9,991 bases of DNA from Syntrophaceae bacterium UBA2192 (GTDB lineage: Bacteria > Desulfobacterota > Syntrophia > Syntrophales > UBA2192), in assembly GCA_002327315.1 (NCBI GenBank), contig DCVI01000123.1, positions 1 to 9,991 on the forward strand, read 5' to 3'. Shown piece by piece: positions 7,091 through 9,991 of this stretch; position 1 is the first letter of the stretch; every line of letters begins with the position of its first letter. Position numbers and translations under genes: made by a program. The notes under the pieces were generated by a model that had not been told where the DNA came from, made no database searches, and saw only the letters and a program-made list of their open reading frames with translations.

Positions 7091-7672
7091 CTATGATGGG
7101 TTTCCGGGCTCCAGGTAGGGCGAATCCCCCTGGCAGGCCTTGCAGGAATCGCCGTGGCGAACCGGATAGGCCTCGCCGCAACAGGGGCAGGTGGCCACGG
7201 GTCCCATTTTTTTCCGTCTCACCGAATCCGGCCGGACGCGGACGCGCTGGACGCTCAGCAGCTTTTCCCCGGCTTCCTTGATCTCGGCGAGCAGCCGCTC
7301 GGGATCCTGCTCCTTTTTTGGCTTCAACTTGAAGAACCAGGCCTTCATTTCCGGCCAGGCCTCCATCTTCGCCGGGTCGAGGTAGACGCGCACCCCCTCT
7401 CCGCCGTACTTCTCGTAGAAGGTGATGGCGAAGCGGCCGAATGGCAGGACCGTGAGCCACCCGTTGCCGATCGTGCAGGGGGTGAGAAGCTGCACGGAAT
7501 CGGGAAGGCACACCGGTGTTTCACAGATCGCGTCGAAAAATTCCCCTTCCGGAAGCGATTTCAGCGCGAGATCGACCATGAAGCCGCCGATGATGAGCCC
7601 CGGCGCCAGGCTGCCGTGGAAGGATTTGACCAGGTGAAGGTACTCGTCGTAGGAATAGTTTCCGATCTTCAT
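7091..7672 (-). CDS. FmdE-family protein with C-terminal zinc ribbon, in the mod operon
   Basis: 193 residues. The start at 7672 is preceded by AGAGGA, which overlaps the end of modC, and the gap to modC is 11 bases, so the genes form one operon. The N-terminal part (FHGSLAPGLIIGGFMVDLA, residues 18-36) and residues 50-72 (C50, C55, and TPCTIGNG with C66) match the family of formylmethanofuran dehydrogenase subunit E. In many members the first motif is HGHxCPG; here the second His and the Cys are Ser21 and Ala23, so that metal site is altered. The tail has a zinc ribbon, C162-P-C-C165 with C177-K-A-C180. In methanogens FmdE accompanies the Mo/W formylmethanofuran dehydrogenase. Bacterial relatives occur without that enzyme and their biochemical role is not settled. 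The mod context points to Mo/W cofactor or oxyanion handling, which is inference. Confidence 0.85.
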   Translation of the reverse strand: MKIGNYSYDEYLHLVKSFHGSLAPGLIIGGFMVDLALKSLPEGEFFDAICETPVCLPDSVQLLTPCTIGNGWLTVLPFGRFAITFYEKYGGEGVRVYLDPAKMEAWPEMKAWFFKLKPKKEQDPERLLAEIKEAGEKLLSVQRVRVRPDSVRRKKMGPVATCPCCGEAYPVRHGDSCKACQGDSPYLEPGNPS

Positions 7673-7683
7673 GAGAATGTCCT

Positions 7684-8403
7684 CTAATAGGCTAGGGCCA
7701 GTTTGGTCGCCCTTGCGGCCCTTGCCCGGGTGCCGGGCTCGTTCCCAGGTGCGACGATTCGTTCCATCCACTCCCGGTCAACCGAGCCGGCAACGATCGG
7801 CAGGACCGTGTTGCCGATGAAGAGGGCCTCGGTGACGTCATGGGTGACGTAGACCACGGGGAATGTCCTCGTTTCCGTTATTTTTTTAAGCTCGTTGCGA
7901 AGGAGCCGCCGTGTGACCACATCGAGCGCCGAAAAGGGCTCGTCGAGGAGCAGCAGCTGCGGGTTCCGGGCCAGGGCCTGGCAGACGGCGCAACGCTGCC
8001 TCTCGCCGCCCGAGACCTCGTTGGGCTTGCGGTCCCTGAGTGCCTTCAGCCCGAAAAAACCCAGGAGCGAGTCCACTTCCTTGCGGTCCTGAGCCGCAAA
8101 GGCTGCGTTGCCGTAAAGGGTCAGGTGCGGGAAGAGGGAATAATCCTGGAAGACGTAGCCGAGTTTTCGTTTCTGCGGGGAGAGATTCACGCCCCGCGCC
8201 GAATCGAAGAAGACCCGATCCCGATAAACGATCCTGCCCTCGTCGGGCGTTTCGAGGCCTGCGAGCATCCGGATGATCGTCGTCTTGCCGGAGCCGGAAG
8301 GCCCGATCAGGGCGAGCGTCTCACCTTCGGGACAGGTAAGTTCCACATCGATCGAGAAGAAGTTCGTTTTCTTTTTCAGAGCAGCCGTAAGTCCCATGTT
8401 CAT
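7684..8403 (-). CDS. modC: Molybdate ABC transporter ATP-binding protein, short form without the molybdate-binding domain
   Basis: 239 residues that power oxyanion import through ModB. All ATPase motifs are present in order: Walker A GPSGSGKT (34-41), Q-loop VFQDYSLF with Gln86, signature SGGERQR (131-137), Walker B LLLLDEP (about 150-156) and the H-loop THD with His188. E. coli ModC is about 352 residues and ends in a TOBE/Mop-type regulatory domain. Here the protein stops about 50 residues after the H-loop with a basic, Ala/Arg-rich tail, so that domain is absent. The ATG at 8403 overlaps the modB stop by 4 bases (ATGA), with AAGGA upstream; a second ATG two codons on could also serve. Assignment as ModC rests on the modA and modB neighbours; a tungstate system is a close alternative. 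Confidence 0.9.
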   Translation of the reverse strand: MNMGLTAALKKKTNFFSIDVELTCPEGETLALIGPSGSGKTTIIRMLAGLETPDEGRIVYRDRVFFDSARGVNLSPQKRKLGYVFQDYSLFPHLTLYGNAAFAAQDRKEVDSLLGFFGLKALRDRKPNEVSGGERQRCAVCQALARNPQLLLLDEPFSALDVVTRRLLRNELKKITETRTFPVVYVTHDVTEALFIGNTVLPIVAGSVDREWMERIVAPGNEPGTRARAARATKLALAY

Positions 8404-9050
8404 TTCCTTGTTAACTTATTGACCAGCAGCAGAAACGAATAACTGATTGGGATGAAGGCCAGGGAAAGCCCCCAGGCCTTCTGATATTGCATCGATTCGA
8501 CGGCTTCGTAGATGGCGATCGAGGCCACCCGCGTCTCCCCGGGAATGCTGCCCCCGACCATCAGGACGACGCCGAAGGCCCCCATCGTGTGAAGGAACAC
8601 GAGAATCGCCGCCGCCGCGATCCCGTTGATGCTGTTCGGGATGATCACCCGGAAAAACGTAGCCGCAGGAGAAAGGCCGAGGACATAAGCGTTTTCCTTC
8701 AGGCGGGGGTCGATTTTCTCGAAGGACGCCTTGATCGGCTGAATGGCGAAGGGCAGACTGTAGATAATCGACGCGATCACGATCCCCGTAAAGGTGAAAA
8801 GGAGGGGCCCGCCGAACAACCTCTCCCAACCCTCCCCCACGAACCCTTTCGGCCCCAGGAGAAAGAGCAGGTAAAACCCGATGACTGTGGGGGGCAGTGC
8901 GATGGGGAGGTTGACGAGAGCCTCGACAAAGGATTTGCCGGGCCAGGATGAATTCGTCAGCAGATAGGCCAGCGGCGCCGCGATCCCGATCAGGATGAGC
9001 GTTGCGATGAATGCCAGTTTCGCCGAAAGATAGAGCGGCAGCAGTTCCAT
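8400..9050 (-). CDS. modB: Molybdate ABC transporter permease
   Basis: 216 residues with about five to six hydrophobic membrane segments (about 13-31, 44-66, 84-103, 143-165, 195-212), close to E. coli ModB (229). The segment LVNLPIALPPTVIGFYLLFLLG is characteristic of ModB. The EAA coupling loop that contacts ModC is at about 119-145 (ENAYVLGLSPAATFFRVIIPNS). The start at 9050 is chosen because it begins directly before the first membrane helix and shares one base with the modA stop (TAATG), a translational-coupling arrangement. The frame is open further upstream to 9476, but that extension only shadows modA and has no membrane character. ModB forms the inner-membrane channel that receives oxyanion from ModA. 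Confidence 0.93.
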   Translation of the reverse strand: MELLPLYLSAKLAFIATLILIGIAAPLAYLLTNSSWPGKSFVEALVNLPIALPPTVIGFYLLFLLGPKGFVGEGWERLFGGPLLFTFTGIVIASIIYSLPFAIQPIKASFEKIDPRLKENAYVLGLSPAATFFRVIIPNSINGIAAAAILVFLHTMGAFGVVLMVGGSIPGETRVASIAIYEAVESMQYQKAWGLSLAFIPISYSFLLLVNKLTRK

Positions 9051-9823
9051 TAAAAATAGCCGTATCGTTTCTTGATTTCCGCTGCCTTCGGGGAATTGAG
9101 GAACATCAGGAGGCGCGAGGCATCGTTCTTCCGGGCCGTGCGGTTGAGAAGGCAGGCCGCCTGCCGGATGGGCGGCGCCTCGTCGATCAGGTAATGGCAG
9201 CCCCTGGCGCCCGGCTCGGAGAGGGCCGCGGAAAGGGCGCAGAAAGAGCCGTCCGTTCCGCCCGCCACGGCATACTGAAAGGACTGTCCCACGTTCTGGG
9301 CGATGACCATGCGGTCGCTCATCTCTTTCCAGAGGCCGCTTTTCTTCAGGGCCGTCTCTGCCGTGGCGCCGTAGGGGGCCGTGACGGGGTTTGCGATGGC
9401 AATCTTCTTCACGCCATTCCGTTTCAGCGCTTCCTTCCAGTTCTTCGCACCGCAGATCTCTTTCCCGGCTCCCCACAGAACGACCCTGCCGGTGGCGTAA
9501 AGGAAAGGCTTTTCACTCACCCCTTTCTCGGAGAGCGACCGGGGCGTTTCCTCGTCGGCGGACAGGAACACGTCGTAAGGCGCCCCGTTGACGATCTGGC
9601 CGTAGAGGCTGCCTGTCGAGGAATAGGTCGCTTCGACTTTGATCTTCGTCTGCTCTTCAAAGGCTGCGGCGATCTCCTTGAAGGGGACCATGAAGTTCGC
9701 CGCCACGGCGGCTTTCAGGCCGTCCGCGGCATGAGAGACGGCGGGACAAAGGGCGATCAGGACGACCGCGCAGATCCCGAGGATCCGGTGTGAAAGGGGC
9801 GATGTTTTTCTTGATCGGGTCAT
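9050..9823 (-). CDS. modA: Periplasmic molybdate-binding protein
   Basis: 257 residues, the same length as E. coli ModA. It captures molybdate or tungstate in the periplasm and hands it to ModBC. A Sec signal peptide is clear: basic MTRSRK, a hydrophobic core to about residue 27, and cleavage likely after Ala32 (SHA-ADG). The mature part has the family pattern VAANFMVPFKEIAAAFE, then SSTGSLYGQI and NGAPYDVFLSAD, where the Ser/Thr residues help bind the oxyanion, and it ends in SPKAAEIKKRYGYF. It resembles the ModA branch with NGAPxDVFLSAD more than E. coli ModA itself. The start at 9823 is preceded by GGAGG with a 7-nt spacer; the in-frame ATG at 9907 would place residues ahead of the signal and span a terminator. 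First gene of the mod operon. Sequence alone does not separate molybdate from tungstate preference. Confidence 0.94.
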   Translation of the reverse strand: MTRSRKTSPLSHRILGICAVVLIALCPAVSHAADGLKAAVAANFMVPFKEIAAAFEEQTKIKVEATYSSTGSLYGQIVNGAPYDVFLSADEETPRSLSEKGVSEKPFLYATGRVVLWGAGKEICGAKNWKEALKRNGVKKIAIANPVTAPYGATAETALKKSGLWKEMSDRMVIAQNVGQSFQYAVAGGTDGSFCALSAALSEPGARGCHYLIDEAPPIRQAACLLNRTARKNDASRLLMFLNSPKAAEIKKRYGYF

Positions 9824-9836
9824 GGTGCAGCCTCCG

Positions 9837-9853
9837 GCTATGTTAAAGTTAGC
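9837..9853. promoter_or_regulatory. Short inverted repeat GCTA-N9-TAGC before modA
   Basis: Four-base perfect arms flank an AT-rich centre directly between the terminator and the modA ribosome site (GGAGG at 9835-9831). The position suits a repressor or translational control site. It does not match the known ModE operator of E. coli (TATATA-containing palindrome), and arms this short can occur by chance. Confidence 0.2.
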
Positions 9854-9865
9854 ATCCTGAAGAGC

Positions 9866-9894
9866 AAAAAAAAGGGGCCAGTACCGACTCCCCC
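9866..9894 (-). terminator. Intrinsic terminator just upstream of modA
   Basis: On the minus strand GGGG (9894-9891) pairs with CCCC (9877-9874), and inside it AGT pairs with ACT around the loop CGGT, with one small asymmetric internal loop. Eight T residues follow directly (9873-9866). It ends only 42 bases before the modA ATG. It may simply end the upstream gene, or it may act as a conditional terminator in the modA leader, since little room is left for a separate modA promoter. Confidence 0.7.
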
Positions 9895-9937
9895 GGGGAA
9901 AGACCATCCCGAAGGAGAGCCTTTCCCCGAGGGGAAA
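9895..9937 (-). promoter_or_regulatory. Repeated complementary segments before the terminator, possible attenuator or antiterminator
   Basis: On the minus strand TTTCCCC (9937-9931) is followed by GGGGAAAG (9928-9921) and then CTTTCCCC (9902-9895), which abuts the GGGGGAG arm of the terminator. The middle segment can pair perfectly with either flanking copy. The third can alternatively pair, with two G-U pairs, with the terminator's 5' arm. Such mutually exclusive pairings are what an attenuator uses. Neither the ligand nor the promoter is identified, and G/C runs pair easily by chance. Confidence 0.35.
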
Positions 9938-9941
9938 CGTT

Positions 9942-9991
9942 TTATCCGTGTCCGTGGGCGGAGGGCTTTTTCTCCTCGCCGTAGACGATGA
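9942..9991 (-). CDS. C-terminal end of an unidentified gene upstream of modA
   Basis: Reading in from the right edge on the minus strand, 15 codons run IVYGEEKKPSAHGHG and stop at TAA (9944-9942). The third codon positions are mostly C or G, as in the confirmed genes, which supports real coding. The hydrophilic, His-ending tail gives no family. It is transcribed in the same direction as modA and ends about 50 bases before the terminator at 9866-9894, which would suit that gene's own 3' end. Confidence 0.45.
   Translation of the reverse strand, partial: IVYGEEKKPSAHGHG

Noticed and set aside
9051..9476. Upstream extension of modB to 9476
   Set aside because: The extra 142 codons lie within modA out of frame, are charged and low-complexity, and precede the natural first membrane helix.
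9840..9867. Sigma70-like TTGCTC-N16-TAACAT in front of modA on the minus strand
   Set aside because: The hexamers match poorly (three and four of six). The implied start would fall on the ribosome site itself, and the -35 would lie in the terminator T-tract.
1..9991. CRISPR arrays, tRNA or rRNA genes, insertion sequences
   Set aside because: I saw no regularly spaced repeats, cloverleaf sequence, rRNA motif, transposase or flanking terminal repeats in the window.

Overview
The window is GC-rich, tightly packed bacterial DNA, and nearly every gene concerns molybdenum or tungsten enzymes. A selenocysteine-containing, Tat-exported formate dehydrogenase next to a cytoplasmic acetylene-hydratase-like molybdopterin enzyme would suit a strictly anaerobic bacterium of the Desulfobacterota/Syntrophobacterales type. 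That placement is inferred from gene content and resemblance; no rRNA or other marker gene is present.

Left part (1-3807, minus strand): a formate dehydrogenase operon of the FDH-N type. The catalytic subunit fdnG (703-3807) is interrupted by an in-frame TGA at 3250-3252, at exactly the position where E. coli FdnG carries selenocysteine, with a SECIS-like hairpin right after it. One base past its stop codon begins the four-cluster iron-sulfur subunit fdnH, which leaves the window at position 1 just as its membrane anchor begins.

Middle (3808-4329): an intergenic control region between divergent genes, AT-rich in its right half. It has a candidate sigma70 promoter in each direction and three inverted repeats, one of them (TGTCA-N4-TGACA) overlapping a perfect TTGACA -35 box. 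To the right, on the plus strand, lies a lone 692-residue molybdopterin oxidoreductase (4330-6408). It has no signal peptide and no partner subunit, and Asp replaces one of the four expected Fe-S cysteines (C-x3-D-x3-C-x27-C).

Right part (6477-9823, minus strand): a probable operon modA-modB-modC-fmdE-like-TPR. modA/modB and modB/modC overlap by 1 and 4 bases, and the FmdE-like gene starts 11 bases after modC. ModABC would import molybdate (or tungstate). ModC lacks the usual C-terminal oxyanion-binding regulatory domain. The FmdE-like protein keeps the family fold signature and a zinc ribbon, but its N-terminal His-Gly-His-x-Cys-Pro type motif is altered. In front of modA sits a strong intrinsic terminator preceded by repeated, mutually exclusive pairing segments, which look like a transcription attenuator. 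The last 50 bases hold the end of another minus-strand gene.

Taken together: oxyanion uptake (modABC) supplies metal for two pyranopterin enzymes, one periplasmic Sec-FDH and one cytoplasmic enzyme of unknown substrate, with an FmdE-like protein as a probable accessory. The least explained elements are the orphan molybdopterin enzyme with its altered cluster motif, the FmdE-like protein fixed in a mod operon, and the putative attenuator ahead of modA.
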